A stretch of DNA of 61,808 nucleotides from an uncultured cyanobacterium (GCA_936920195.1 CAKZHE010000227.1:1-61808), one strand, 5' to 3'. Positions 1 through 8,734 are shown, counted from the first letter of the stretch. Numbers and translations: made by a program. Notes: generated from the sequence alone by a model not told the origin.

Positions 1-85
1 ATTGCCCCTACACATCGGGGCAACCACGGGGGGATTGCCCCTACACATCGGGGCAACCACGGGGGGATTGCCCCTACGGAATTGC
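1..85. repeat. 33-bp tandem repeat at window edge
   Basis: A 33-bp unit (ATTGCCCCTACA...ACGGGGGG) begins at 1, 34 and, truncated, at 67. Each unit contains the palindromic pair GGGGCAAT/ATTGCCCC. The same words recur singly near 14341-14371 (GGGGCAATCCCCCCGTGGT). This is a dispersed intergenic palindrome that has duplicated in tandem. It may continue beyond the window edge. Confidence 0.8.
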
Positions 86-431
86 ACAACTCATTGAGAC
101 GCGCTATATATGCGGAGCAACTGCGTAAGTCCTGGGAAACTATCGCTGGCCTCGCAAACAGAAATTTTAATTCTTACCAATAACCTAAATAAACCCGCCC
201 CTACATCTAGCGGTTAAGTGAGATAGTTATTGTATGAATAATCTCACCAAATGACACATCGATCTAGTTGCGTCAAACGAGAAAATACTGATAAAATTCG
301 ATCTGATAGAACTTTTGCTCAATTTGTACAAACGTACTGATAAGTTCCGTCATCTCCCGTTGGTTAGTTGCAAATTTGGACGGTATGACAGCGGGATTTT
401 CGCTTGCTTTACTCATTGTGAAATCAGGGTC
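86..431. repeat. Non-coding stretch with degraded repeat copies
   Basis: No gene is seen here. Positions 101-133 are a partial copy of the TGCGTAAGTCCT element that is complete at 6879-6967. Positions 167-205 are half of the GGGGCGGGTTTATT repeat, in the orientation opposite to the full copy at 1921-1976. The rest is AT-rich and presumably carries the promoter of the gene starting at 432, although no clear promoter was recognised. Confidence 0.6.
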
Positions 432-1901
432 ATGAATACTAAGTCATTATTCAATCAACCGACATCGGCAATAGAAGCCGGCTATCAGTATTTGTCTTGC
501 CACAGATCTGATGGTTGGCATTCCAGCATTGCCCTAGATGAGCAATTCCAAAACTCTCTGAGCTTGAATGCGATCGCCTCTCATAAATTTTCAGATAATA
601 TATGGAGTCAAGAGGTAATACAAGCATTAGAAAATAAGTTGGGCTGCGATTTGGCCACAGAAAATTTCACTGAAATGCTGGCGCTGAAATTTCTCCCCAG
701 CAGTACCTTACCCACAGCGAACGCAGACATCGCCCAGCTTCGTAGGTTGTGGATGCACCATGTCCGCACTCAAGGCTTATTGAATGAAAAATGTTGGCGC
801 TTCCTCTTTTTTAATACCAAAAATTTTGCCGCAGATACAGATTGCACAGGTGTGGCTTTAACGGGGTTATATGATGCTCAGGAGATCAACGACGATCAAC
901 TGATTGAGGGCGTTCGCGAACTGCTTTCTAGTGCCGCCGTCAACGACCTTTCAGCCAATGCCAACCAGATTGCGAACAAAAAGAATCAGGGTAGGTTGTC
1001 CAAGGGGGTATTCAAAACATACTTTGAAGACCAGAAATTTGTGAACTATCAAAAAAATGGTAGTTTGGAACCGCAGTCAGGAGCAGCATTTCGCGGCTGC
1101 AAGCACGATCCGGCTGTTGTTGCCAATGCTATGATACCAATTCTGAAAGCTTTGCAAACCCAAAAACTCCAACTGGATGAAATCATTCAATTAGATGAAT
1201 ATGCCCCGCCGCCAAGCAGTCAAGATTGGCGAACCTCAAAGCCTCATAATCGAGTTAATCGGGTGACAGTTAGGGAAATTATGGCTGCCAATTGGGAATA
1301 TATTGCCAATCATCTGCCACAGGCAGAAAATGGCACTCGTTATTATCCCTATATGGAAACATTTCTATGTTTCCTGTCCGAGCTATTCTGGGCATTTCCC
1401 GCAGAAACCAGCGCCGCTATCAATCATCAGTTATTCAAGACCAAAATTGTTGATGTGCTGAAAAGTCCCCTGCCCACAAATTCAGTGCGATTAGCCCAAA
1501 TTATCATTGCGGCGGACAACTACAATGCCTCAACTGCGATCATCGGAGATAAAATTCCCTTAGCAGTTATCCAGAATGCGAAAGCACTGCTGCTAAAATC
1601 GATTAAACCTGACGGTTCATGGCCTGTGGCTCCTTTCTATACCTTGGGAACAGATAGAAAAATTTATTTTGGTTCAGCCGCCATCAGTACAATTTTTGCC
1701 ATTCGTGCCTTAGCTGGTCCCCCTGTTGACAGATTATTCAAAAATGAGGCAGTAGCGGTAGAGCCACATTTTAGTAATCGTAAGGTGAGCAATGCCCATC
1801 ACAATGTCATAACCTCAGAACGTAATAGTACATTGCCCACCCTACAGATCTCATTTAGACGCTATCGGAGACGTTCCACCGAAAAGTCTCTACGAAATTA
1901 A
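432..1901 (+). CDS. Probable class II-type terpene cyclase (squalene-cyclase/prenyltransferase fold)
   Basis: No exact family was recognised, but the 489-residue product looks like part of a terpene-cyclase alpha-barrel. DTDCT at residues 135-139 overlays the protonating DxDD of class II cyclases and the DCTAE of oxidosqualene cyclases, with Asp137 as the likely proton donor. A QW-like PDGSW lies at 393-397, ahead of an aliphatic helix, and a DGW at 27-29. The likely role is proton-initiated cyclisation of a prenyl diphosphate, an inference supported by the class I terpene synthase 123 bp downstream. ATG 432 is preferred because CAGGG lies just upstream; a TTG at 315 would add 39 residues without a visible ribosome site. 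The last codons run into a degenerate GAGACGTTCC palindrome, so the C-terminus may have been altered. Confidence 0.6.
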   Translation: MNTKSLFNQPTSAIEAGYQYLSCHRSDGWHSSIALDEQFQNSLSLNAIASHKFSDNIWSQEVIQALENKLGCDLATENFTEMLALKFLPSSTLPTANADIAQLRRLWMHHVRTQGLLNEKCWRFLFFNTKNFAADTDCTGVALTGLYDAQEINDDQLIEGVRELLSSAAVNDLSANANQIANKKNQGRLSKGVFKTYFEDQKFVNYQKNGSLEPQSGAAFRGCKHDPAVVANAMIPILKALQTQKLQLDEIIQLDEYAPPPSSQDWRTSKPHNRVNRVTVREIMAANWEYIANHLPQAENGTRYYPYMETFLCFLSELFWAFPAETSAAINHQLFKTKIVDVLKSPLPTNSVRLAQIIIAADNYNASTAIIGDKIPLAVIQNAKALLLKSIKPDGSWPVAPFYTLGTDRKIYFGSAAISTIFAIRALAGPPVDRLFKNEAVAVEPHFSNRKVSNAHHNVITSERNSTLPTLQISFRRYRRRSTEKSLRN

Positions 1902-1920
1902 TTGACTTTATACTGTACGT

Positions 1921-1976
1921 GGGGCGGGTTTATTTAGGTTATGGGTAAGGACAAAATTCATTCCTCAACCCGCCCC
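1921..1976. repeat. GGGGCGGGTTTATT palindromic repeat, copy 1
   Basis: A 56-bp element opening with GGGGCGGGTT and closing with AACCCGCCCC, between the two terpene genes. A second full copy lies at 14405-14461, and an inverted half copy at 167-205 upstream of the cyclase. The cyclase gene is therefore bracketed by inverted copies of the same repeat. Confidence 0.8.
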
Positions 1977-2024
1977 TACAGTTGGTAACTTGCCAAAATT
2001 CCAAGGAAAAGGAGAGAAGAATTC

Positions 2025-2978
2025 ATGACTATCACAGATAACCAGCACCTAACTCAGAGGAATGCCAACTTAGATTTGCCGCCATTGTTTGCTGAATGGA
2101 TGCGTTTGTGGGATCTAGAAGAAATTCTGGCTCCAATCCTTCATACATCTGTAACGTGGGTAAAACGGTGTTCTCCACCTAATGCTTCCCCTGAAGATAT
2201 AGCAATAGCTTGTATGGATTTAACTTTGTGGTTTTTTTATCTTGATGATTTTCTAAAAGAAGACTACAACATTGTCTTTGAGAAATGTTCAAAAATTTTG
2301 GATGGATATCAACCTACATCCGATGAACCAAAATTGTTCCACGCCTATGCCGATATCATCAACAGGGTAGCCCAACGAGGCTATAATATGCAATATTACT
2401 TACAAACTCGACAAGATAACTTGCAATACAGAGTTAAGTTTGCTCAACAACGATTTCATGGAGGAATGAATGAAAACAAACTAAGTTTCAATGAATATTT
2501 TGAAATTCGACAAACAACAATAGCAATATGGAATTGGTTAGCCCTATGGGAAATTTTAGGAAATTTTTATCTCAGTCCGCTAGAGCGAACAATGCCAGAC
2601 GTGAAACGTGCAGTTATGGCAGTATCTTCTGCCCATTTTCTTGATAACGATTTGGTCTCTGTAGCCCGTGATATCAAAGAAAGGACTCCCAATCTTGTTA
2701 TTCTGTACATGGAGCAGTATGGAGTTGATATTGTCAGCAGCGCCCAATGCATCAAGGAGCTATTTCAGAAGGAGGTCAATAACTTTCAACATTTATTATC
2801 TAAATTAGTATTGAATGCTTCTTCTAGCGATCAGATACGGCAATACTTTCAGTTTTTAGAGTTGATTCTTAATTATGTTACTACGCCTGGAATGGGGGAA
2901 AATGACAATCCTGACCGATATAGTTCTAATCTAGAATTAGCAGTCATAGCCTACAACCAAGCCCAAGAAAAGCTTTGA
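2025..2978 (+). CDS. Class I terpene synthase
   Basis: A 317-residue class I terpene cyclase of bacterial type. The Mg-binding acidic motif is DDFLKED at 74-80. The NSE triad is N208, S212 and D216 (NDLVSVARD). The pyrophosphate-sensor Arg is R162, exactly 46 residues before the triad, and the RY pair is at 298-299, about 80 residues after it. All four hallmarks of an active enzyme are therefore present. It would ionise a prenyl diphosphate, or a cyclised intermediate from the upstream partner, and release a hydrocarbon or terpene alcohol. A strong ribosome site (AAAAGGAGAG) precedes ATG 2025. Product and chain length cannot be read from the sequence. Confidence 0.9.
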   Translation: MTITDNQHLTQRNANLDLPPLFAEWMRLWDLEEILAPILHTSVTWVKRCSPPNASPEDIAIACMDLTLWFFYLDDFLKEDYNIVFEKCSKILDGYQPTSDEPKLFHAYADIINRVAQRGYNMQYYLQTRQDNLQYRVKFAQQRFHGGMNENKLSFNEYFEIRQTTIAIWNWLALWEILGNFYLSPLERTMPDVKRAVMAVSSAHFLDNDLVSVARDIKERTPNLVILYMEQYGVDIVSSAQCIKELFQKEVNNFQHLLSKLVLNASSSDQIRQYFQFLELILNYVTTPGMGENDNPDRYSSNLELAVIAYNQAQEKL

Positions 2979-3087
2979 ATTATGCGTATAGGGGTAGCGC
3001 CTAGGCTGTTGACTTTGTTGTTGCCCGAAAATGTACAGCTTTTAGGATGAGAAACTTGGCGATCTCTCAATACGGTTCAGTTAAGTC

Positions 3088-3212
3088 CCAATACAGTTCA
3101 GTAAGTAGGTGGTCATAAATACAAAGAACGCAAAAGTTCGTAGTTGGGCTTCAGCCCTAATTCGGAGAGGGCTGAAGCCCAACTACGAACTTAGTTAGCT
3201 GAACTGTATTGG
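3088..3212. mobile_element. MITE-like element with 14-bp terminal inverted repeats
   Basis: CCAATACAGTTCAG (3088-3101) and CTGAACTGTATTGG (3199-3212) are perfect inverted repeats bounding 125 bp without coding capacity. A near-duplicate CAATACGGTTCAG sits just outside at 3069. A long hairpin (3136-3190) of the GTAGTTGGGC family is nested inside. No transposase is present, so this looks like a non-autonomous element or nested insertions. Confidence 0.6.
3136..3190. repeat. GTAGTTGGGC hairpin repeat, copy 1
   Basis: A perfect 23-bp stem with a 9-nt loop, beginning GTTCGTAGTTGGGC and ending GCCCAACTACGAAC. The 55139-55193 copy has the same length, and its left flank is also shared (CAAAGAACGCAAAA), so the repeated unit is longer than the hairpin. 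Related copies lie at 3501-3560 and 24548-24607. Confidence 0.85.
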
Positions 3213-3500
3213 ATTATAATCAAGTTGTTGATTTTTCATTCCTTAGTACCCCGAAAAGGAGTTTTTGTGGAGTGCATAACCTGAGCGAACTTGCCACCGC
3301 CACGACCAATACTAAATCTACAATTGTGGTTAGGCAAGAAAAGAAAATATTTGGCATTCCTGTCGGCGATACAAACTTGATTTATGAAGGTCGCCAGTAA
3401 CAATGCAGAAAAATTGATTGCAGATATTTTAACTAAAGCAGGTTTTGAATCCATTCAATTTGAAACTCAACCACCCGATCCTAACGCCTGTTCTGTCTAA
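3209..3500 (+). pseudogene. Possible remnant of an unrecognised gene, frameshifted
   Basis: An open stretch from 3209 ends at 3400 in a plausible coding sequence (IFGIPVGDTNLIYEG). A second frame shifted by one base then continues from ATG 3384 to TAA 3500 with KLIADILTKAGFESIQF, which looks like a real alpha/beta segment. Together they read like a short protein broken by a one-base change. No family is recognised. The beginning overlaps the right end of the repeat element at 3088-3212, so the start of the gene is probably missing. Chance open frames cannot be excluded. Confidence 0.25.
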
Positions 3501-3560
3501 GTTTGTAGTTGGGCTTCAGCCCTCTCTTAATTTAGGTTAAAACCCAACCACAAACTAATT
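3501..3560. repeat. GTAGTTGGGC hairpin repeat, copy 2, overlapping the tpiA stop
   Basis: The left arm GTTTGTAGTTGGGC and right arm CCCAACCACAAAC enclose a diverged centre. Read on the minus strand the repeat begins immediately after the last sense codon of tpiA and supplies its TAG. The arrangement at 24548-24607 after the CHAD gene is the same. The hairpin may act as the 3' end structure of tpiA mRNA. Confidence 0.7.
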
Positions 3561-4289
3561 TGGTAACTTGTAGTTGAGAATTCGCGCAAAACTAGCCGCT
3601 TGTAAACTTGCTCCCCCCACCAAAGCGCCATCAATTTCTGGTTGCGCCATGATTTCATCAATATTTTCTGGCTTCACCGAACCCCCATACTGAATTGAGA
3701 CATCAGGATTGCTTAATCGAGAGCGAATTAAACCAATTACCCGATTAGCTTCACCAGCTTCGCAAGTATCTCCCGTCCCAATTGCCCAAATTGGTTCATA
3801 AGCCACAATCAAGTTTTTTTGATCGACATCAACCAAATCCTGGGCAAGTTGGGCGAAAATAATTGATTCAGTTTCCTTGGCATCTCGCTGTTGCTTAGTT
3901 TCGCCCACGCAGAGGATGGGAGTTAAACCCGCACTTTGGGCAGCTTTGAGGCGCAGGTTGACGGTGGCATCCGTTTCCCCAAAATATTGCCGACGCTCGC
4001 TGTGACCAACAATTACATAACTCACACCAATTTCTACCAACATCGGGGCAGAAATTTCCCCTGTAAAGGCTCCCTCATTTTCCCAGTGAACGTTTTGTGC
4101 GCCCAGCCGCACCCGACTGCCATGCAAACTTTGGGATAAGATCCCTAAAGCAGTGAAGGGAACGCAAAGAATCGCTTCCCGGTCATCAGGAGTCTTTTCT
4201 AGCTCCGGGGCAAACCCTCGCAGAAACTCTTGGGCTTCTGCTTGAGTTTTGTACATTTTCCAGTTTCCAGCAATTACTATTTTCCGCAC
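3555..4289 (-). CDS. tpiA: Triosephosphate isomerase
   Basis: Interconverts dihydroxyacetone phosphate and glyceraldehyde 3-phosphate in the Calvin cycle and glycolysis; cytosolic TIM barrel. The 244-residue product has N9 and K11 of the GNWKMYKT substrate loop, the electrophile H96 in VGHSERR, the catalytic base E165 in [11 protein letters not shown] (the flexible loop) and the C-terminal phosphate-gripping segments YGGSVKPEN and [12 protein letters not shown] 4289 is chosen because cyanobacterial homologues start at (M)[13 protein letters not shown] 4325 would add 12 residues outside the family pattern. The stop codon lies inside a dispersed hairpin repeat. Length and motifs are ordinary. 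Confidence 0.95.
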   Translation of the reverse strand: MRKIVIAGNWKMYKTQAEAQEFLRGFAPELEKTPDDREAILCVPFTALGILSQSLHGSRVRLGAQNVHWENEGAFTGEISAPMLVEIGVSYVIVGHSERRQYFGETDATVNLRLKAAQSAGLTPILCVGETKQQRDAKETESIIFAQLAQDLVDVDQKNLIVAYEPIWAIGTGDTCEAGEANRVIGLIRSRLSNPDVSIQYGGSVKPENIDEIMAQPEIDGALVGGASLQAASFARILNYKLPN

Positions 4290-4333
4290 AGCTAAATCAG
4301 TCAACTCCAAACCACAATGCCACATTAATTTTG

Positions 4334-4368
4334 ACACTCTCCATGCCTAAAGGCTAGAGGATTGATGG
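4334..4368. repeat. Hairpin resembling an IS200/IS605-group end
   Basis: TTTTGACACTCTCCATGCCT followed by AAAGGCTAGAGG resembles GACATACTCC...CCTAAAGGC...GGGG at 61738-61770. Such sequences typically lie at the subterminal hairpins of IS200/IS605-type (tnpB) elements in cyanobacteria. No transposase is near, so it is at best a relic in the tpiA upstream region. Confidence 0.35.
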
Positions 4369-4409
4369 CAATATGATAAAGTTGAACCAACGGCTCTCTC
4401 GGAATTAGT

Positions 4410-5213
4410 ATGCAAAGCACCCCCGCACTGATTTTGCCCGATGCTCCCGCCCCTCAACTGCCTGACACCACCCCCATTAGCCTCCCGGATCATAAGCAAC
4501 TGCCAGAATCAGACGGAACCTTTGTGAAGAATTTTCAAGAACATCCGCAAAGCATCGTTTTAACTACTTCTATTGAGCCTGTCTTACAAAAATTACATCC
4601 CGATGGACGGTACTGCATTGGACAGGATAGTGGGATCTACTGGCGGTTGACTGAGCCACTGGAAAAAGGAGCCGAGTCTCCAGACTGGTTTTATGTCCCC
4701 AATGTAGCCCCACTTCTGAATGGCGAATATCGTCGCTCCTACGTGCTGTGGAAAGAATTTGTCGCGCCTTTAATTGCGATTGAGTTTGTTTCGGGGAATG
4801 GTTCAGAAGAGCGCGACCATACTCCTCCGGGTGAAAATAACCAAGTGGGCAAATTTTGGGTTTACGAACAAGCAATTCGCATCCCTTTCTATGCCATTTT
4901 TGAAGCCAAGAAAGCTGCGGTGGAGGTTTATCATTTAGTGGATGGGCGGTATGAGCAGTTATTACCCAACGATCGCGGACATTATCCCATCGCCGCGATG
5001 GGTGTGGAGTTGGGCATTAAACGAGATGGGGGCGTACCTTGGTTACGCTGGTGGGATCAATCTGGTAATTTGTTACTAACTGGTGATGAAAGGGCTGTAC
5101 GGGCAGAAGCGATTGTTGAGCAAGAGCGGCTTGCTAAAGAACAAGCCGAGCAAAAAGCTGAACGACTGGCCGAAAAGCTAAGAGAGTTAGGAATTGATCC
5201 CGATCGAGTATAA
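4410..5213 (+). CDS. Uma2/DUF820-type putative restriction endonuclease
   Basis: A 267-residue protein of the Uma2 family, very abundant in cyanobacteria and built on a PD-(D/E)xK nuclease fold. Visible marks are SPDWFYVPN near 85-95 (the acidic site of the fold), LIAIEFVSGNG near 120-130 in place of the usual EVxSP strand, and a C-terminal Ala/Glu/Lys coiled coil ending ELGIDPD, which is characteristic of these proteins. The family is often described as transposon- or restriction-related, but its cellular role is not established. The Hsp70-like gene starts 10 bp downstream, so the two are probably cotranscribed. The Lys of the ExK pair is not obvious, so activity is uncertain. Confidence 0.8.
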   Translation: MQSTPALILPDAPAPQLPDTTPISLPDHKQLPESDGTFVKNFQEHPQSIVLTTSIEPVLQKLHPDGRYCIGQDSGIYWRLTEPLEKGAESPDWFYVPNVAPLLNGEYRRSYVLWKEFVAPLIAIEFVSGNGSEERDHTPPGENNQVGKFWVYEQAIRIPFYAIFEAKKAAVEVYHLVDGRYEQLLPNDRGHYPIAAMGVELGIKRDGGVPWLRWWDQSGNLLLTGDERAVRAEAIVEQERLAKEQAEQKAERLAEKLRELGIDPDRV

Positions 5214-5223
5214 TTAATTGCCC

Positions 5224-6855
5224 ATGCCTGAAACTGCAATTTCAACTTCTGCTTACGCCATTGATTTTGGCACAAGTAATACCGCGATCGCGCGCTGGAA
5301 TGCTGCCACTCAACAGCCGGAAACAGTGACTTTACCGGGATTATCGGTACGATTGGGACAAAATCCGCCCTTAATTCCCAGTTTGGTGTATGTGGAGGAT
5401 GCGGCACAGGATCGGGTAATTGTGGGGCAGAAAGTGCGCGATCGCGCTTTAGAATTAAAGGCTAATCCCCGACTCTTTCGCAGTTTTAAGCGGGGGATTG
5501 GAGCCAATATTCAAGGTTTTCTGCCAGAATTGGATGGACAAATCATTACTTTTGAACAGGTAGGGGAGTGGTTTTTAAACCAATTAATTACCCAATTGCA
5601 AGCTCAAGAAGTTGGGGGATCTCGCTTGCAATCCCTGGTTTTAACTGTTCCGGTGGATAGTTTTGAAGCCTATCGCAGTTGGTTAAGTCAGGTTTGTCAG
5701 CAGTTGCCTGTGGAGCAGGTAAGGATGTTAGATGAACCGACGGCGGCGGCTCTAGGTTATGGCATGACCGATCAACAAATTCTATTAGTGGTAGACTTTG
5801 GCGGCGGAACCCTAGATCTGTCTCTGGTGCGGTTGGATGCCAATCAAAAAGCGGGAAAAAAACCTTTAGGATTTATTCTCAAATGGGGAGAAAAGTTTTT
5901 AGCCGATAGTGGCAAACAGCAAGCTAAAACGGCGCGGGTGTTGGCAAAAGCTGGACAAAATTTAGGCGGTAGCGATCTGGATAATTGGATTGCGGAAGAT
6001 TTGGAAAAAACTACGGGTTTAGCCATTACGCCACTGACAATTCGGCTGGCAGAAAGGTTAAAAATTCAATTGTCGGCGCAATCAACGGCGCGAGAAGTTC
6101 ATTTTGATGATACTACCTTTGAAAGTTATGAATTGGAATTAGACCGCCCCAGATTGGAAAGCATTTTAAAAGCCAATCAATTTTTTGAACGCTTGGATGA
6201 ATCCATGGTACAGGTGTTGCAACAAGCGCGACGGCAGGGGATTGAAGTTGCCGATATTGATGGCGTGTTGCTGGTGGGGGGTACGGTGCAAATTCCGGCA
6301 GTGCAGACATGGATTAAACAATATTTTGAAGAAAGTAAAATTCACAGTCAACAGCCCTTTGAAGCGATCGCTAAAGGAGCATTATACGTCAGTCAAGGGA
6401 TTGAGGTGCAGGATTTTCTCTATCATAGTTATGGTATCCGCTATTGGGATAGACGGAATAATCGCCACGGATGGCATTCTTTGATTAAAGCCGGACAAGT
6501 TTATCCCATGAATTCTCCCGTAGAATTGGTGTTGGGAGCATCCACCGAAAATCAACCTAGTATTGAATTAATTATTGGGGAATTGGGTGCAGAAACGGGG
6601 GGAACTGAGGTATATTTTGATGGCGATCGCTTAATTGCTCGTCGTCTGGATAGCAGCCAAACTCAGGTACAACCCTTAAATGATAAGGATGGGGCAAGGG
6701 CGATCGCGCAACTTAATCCAGCGGGATTTCCCGGTAATGATAGAATTAAAGTCTCTTTTCAAGTTGATGCCCAATGTTTTCTCAGGATTACAGTGGAAGA
6801 TTTGTTGGCAAATCAAATTCTGTTGGCAAATCAGCCTGTAGTGCAGTTGAGTTAA
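5224..6855 (+). CDS. Hsp70-family (DnaK-like) ATPase
   Basis: 543 residues dominated by an actin/Hsp70-type nucleotide-binding domain: phosphate-1 loop IDFGTSNTAIA near 13-23, phosphate-2 loop VVDFGGGTLDLSL near 188-200, and adenosine motif VLLVGGTVQIPAV near 345-357. The C-terminal part is much shorter than the DnaK substrate-binding domain plus lid, and no EEVD-like tail is present. It is therefore a non-canonical Hsp70 relative rather than housekeeping DnaK. ATG 5224 is preferred over the TTG two codons earlier. It follows the Uma2-type gene by 10 bp, and the pair looks like one transcription unit; client and role are unknown. Confidence 0.85.
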   Translation: MPETAISTSAYAIDFGTSNTAIARWNAATQQPETVTLPGLSVRLGQNPPLIPSLVYVEDAAQDRVIVGQKVRDRALELKANPRLFRSFKRGIGANIQGFLPELDGQIITFEQVGEWFLNQLITQLQAQEVGGSRLQSLVLTVPVDSFEAYRSWLSQVCQQLPVEQVRMLDEPTAAALGYGMTDQQILLVVDFGGGTLDLSLVRLDANQKAGKKPLGFILKWGEKFLADSGKQQAKTARVLAKAGQNLGGSDLDNWIAEDLEKTTGLAITPLTIRLAERLKIQLSAQSTAREVHFDDTTFESYELELDRPRLESILKANQFFERLDESMVQVLQQARRQGIEVADIDGVLLVGGTVQIPAVQTWIKQYFEESKIHSQQPFEAIAKGALYVSQGIEVQDFLYHSYGIRYWDRRNNRHGWHSLIKAGQVYPMNSPVELVLGASTENQPSIELIIGELGAETGGTEVYFDGDRLIARRLDSSQTQVQPLNDKDGARAIAQLNPAGFPGNDRIKVSFQVDAQCFLRITVEDLLANQILLANQPVVQLS

Positions 6856-7416
6856 GGAACTTTCCGCAAATGCCTAATAGGACTTACGCAGTTGCTCCGC
6901 ATATAGCGTTGATGGTGCGTTACGCTGCGCTAACACACCCTACTAATAAAGCTATTGCGTAAGTCCTAGTCTAAGTTACCTCATCTAGTTGAGAACCGCT
7001 ATCCAAAAACTGTGGCCACAACACATAGAATTTGTATTTTTTAATACCGAAGTTTATTCACGAATATATTAATTAACGGCAGAAATTGCCTAATTCCGGT
7101 TTTTGGGCGATCTTGATTAAGAATAGATTAACTCCCAATTAAATTTTTAAGAAATGTTTAAATTCTTGATAAAACTGGGTAAATAAGCTATTTAAATATA
7201 ATCGACTCAAGCCGCACCTGATTTTTAACTATCTATAACTATATTTTCAAACTTTGTTTGGGAATATAGTTTGTCAAGTCGCTTCGCTCCAATTCAAAAT
7301 TCAAAATTATTTCCATTCTTCATTTTGAATTTTGAATTTTGAATTTTGAATTCAAAAAAGGTCATGCCTAATTGGGGCTTCTGCTGACTATCCTATTATG
7401 TTTTAAGGATGCCAAA
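6856..7416. other. Intergenic region with a MITE-like element and TTTTGAAT repeats
   Basis: No gene is seen. Besides the element at 6879-6967, positions 7288-7356 hold inverted and tandem runs of AATTCAAA and TTTTGAATT, a low-complexity repeat common between cyanobacterial genes. An AAGGAT ribosome site for the phosphate transporter starts near 7405. Confidence 0.6.
6879..6967. mobile_element. 89-bp MITE-like element, AGGACTTACGCA termini
   Basis: Bounded by AGGACTTACGCA (6879-6890) and TGCGTAAGTCCT (6956-6967), a perfect 12-bp inverted pair with T and A just outside. The interior contains GCGTTGATGGTGCGTTACGC and CACACCCTACT. A second, longer copy is at 51402-51514, a partial copy at 101-133 and isolated ends near 14384-14395 and 48116-48128. 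It has no coding capacity and is probably mobilised in trans. Confidence 0.75.
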
Positions 7417-8538
7417 ATGCTAGAGATTCTGCTTTTTTTTGCCACGGTCTTTTTAGCTTATTCCAATGGAGCTAATGATAACTTCAAAGGGGTTGCCACC
7501 CTTTTAGGCAGCCAAACCACCAGCTACAAAACAGCTATTTGGTGGGCAACAATTACAACTTTTTTAGGTTCTGCTTGTTCCATTGCTTTGGCTCAGACTC
7601 TACTGAAAAACTTTTCTGGCAAAGGATTAGTTCCCGATGCCATTGCCGATGGCACTGACTTTCATTTAGCAGTTGCTTTAGCCGCAGGCGTAACGGTTAT
7701 TTTGGCAACAGTAACGGGATTTCCCATCTCTACCACTCATGGTTTAACCGGAGCCTTAGTCGGTGCGGGGTTAATGGCAATTGGAACTCAAGTTAATTTT
7801 TTGACCTTGGGTAATTCATTTTTTCTTCCCCTGTTACTTAGTCCAGTTATTGCCATTGCTGTAGGGGCATCAATTTATGGCCTATTTCACTACCTCCGCT
7901 CAAAATTAAACATAGAAAAACAGTGGTGCATTTGCGTTAATAATACTTATCAACCCATTCCAGTTCCGCAAGTTGAAGGTGGCATGAGTTTGTCACTAGA
8001 AGAATATCCTAATTTAGTTTTGGATACATCTGAGAAATGCGTGCAGAGATATCAAGGACAATTATTGGGGATTAATACCCAGCAAATTGTCGATTTTTGT
8101 CACTTTCTCAGTGCTGGAACAGTCAGCTTTGCTAGAGGACTCAATGATACGCCCAAAATTGTTTCTTTGATTCTAATTATCCAAGCCATTTCTATTCAGG
8201 GGGGAATGCTGGCAGTGGCTTTGGGAATGGCAGCAGGCGGATTGTTAAATGCGCGTAGAGTAGCGGAAACGATGAGTAATAAGATTTCCGAAATGAATCA
8301 TGGACAAGGATTTTCTTCTAATTTAGTGACGGGATTGCTGGTAATTGCCGCGAGCAAGTATGGTTTACCAGTTTCAACTACCCATGTGTCTGTAGGGACA
8401 ATCTTTGGTGTTGGAATAATTTCCCAAAAAGCTAATGCCAAGATGTTTTATCAGATTTTGCTTTCTTGGCTGTTAACTTTGCCAATTGCGGCTATCTTTA
8501 GTGGCATCTTTTACTGGTTATTTCATCAAATCAGTTAG
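7417..8538 (+). CDS. PiT-family inorganic phosphate transporter
   Basis: A 373-residue Pho-4/PiT permease, an ion-coupled low-affinity phosphate importer of the inner membrane. The N-terminal signature YSNGANDNFKG (about 13-23) and its inverted-repeat partner FARGLNDTPKI in the second half are both present. So are two copies of the membrane turn, FPISTTHGLTGALVGAG and LPVSTTHVSVG. About ten hydrophobic segments flank a short central loop. ATG 7417 with TTAAGGAT upstream is preferred over TTG 7372. The gene converges on the arsJ operon across a strong hairpin. PiT systems discriminate poorly between phosphate and arsenate, so the neighbourhood may be functional. Confidence 0.92.
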   Translation: MLEILLFFATVFLAYSNGANDNFKGVATLLGSQTTSYKTAIWWATITTFLGSACSIALAQTLLKNFSGKGLVPDAIADGTDFHLAVALAAGVTVILATVTGFPISTTHGLTGALVGAGLMAIGTQVNFLTLGNSFFLPLLLSPVIAIAVGASIYGLFHYLRSKLNIEKQWCICVNNTYQPIPVPQVEGGMSLSLEEYPNLVLDTSEKCVQRYQGQLLGINTQQIVDFCHFLSAGTVSFARGLNDTPKIVSLILIIQAISIQGGMLAVALGMAAGGLLNARRVAETMSNKISEMNHGQGFSSNLVTGLLVIAASKYGLPVSTTHVSVGTIFGVGIISQKANAKMFYQILLSWLLTLPIAAIFSGIFYWLFHQIS

Positions 8539-8616
8539 GAATGAAAAAATCAATAACTTGATGCTCATCGTAGGTTGGGTTGCGCGACAGCAAAACCCAA
8601 CAAATGGTGATAGGGA

Positions 8617-8650
8617 GGTGGGGAGATGGGGAGATGGGGAGGTGGGGTGA
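8617..8650. repeat. GGGGAGATG short tandem repeat
   Basis: Imperfect runs of GGTGGGGAGATGGGGA at 8617-8650. A similar GGGGTGAT run occurs at 39601-39630. Such simple repeats are frequent in cyanobacterial intergenic DNA; no function is inferred. Confidence 0.7.
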
Positions 8651-8734
8651 TGCGAGACTGTCAGAACTTCCGCAACGCCTCTCCTACTGGGCAAAACCGG
8701 AGTTTTTAATAATTTCTCCGATCTGGGTTGAAAT

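Noticed and set aside
1-85. CRISPR-like repeat array
   Set aside because: The units follow each other with no unique spacers and have a 33-bp period; this is a tandem intergenic palindrome.
5224-6855. Housekeeping dnaK
   Set aside because: The protein is about 90 residues shorter, lacks the full substrate-binding lid and has no dnaJ or grpE neighbour.
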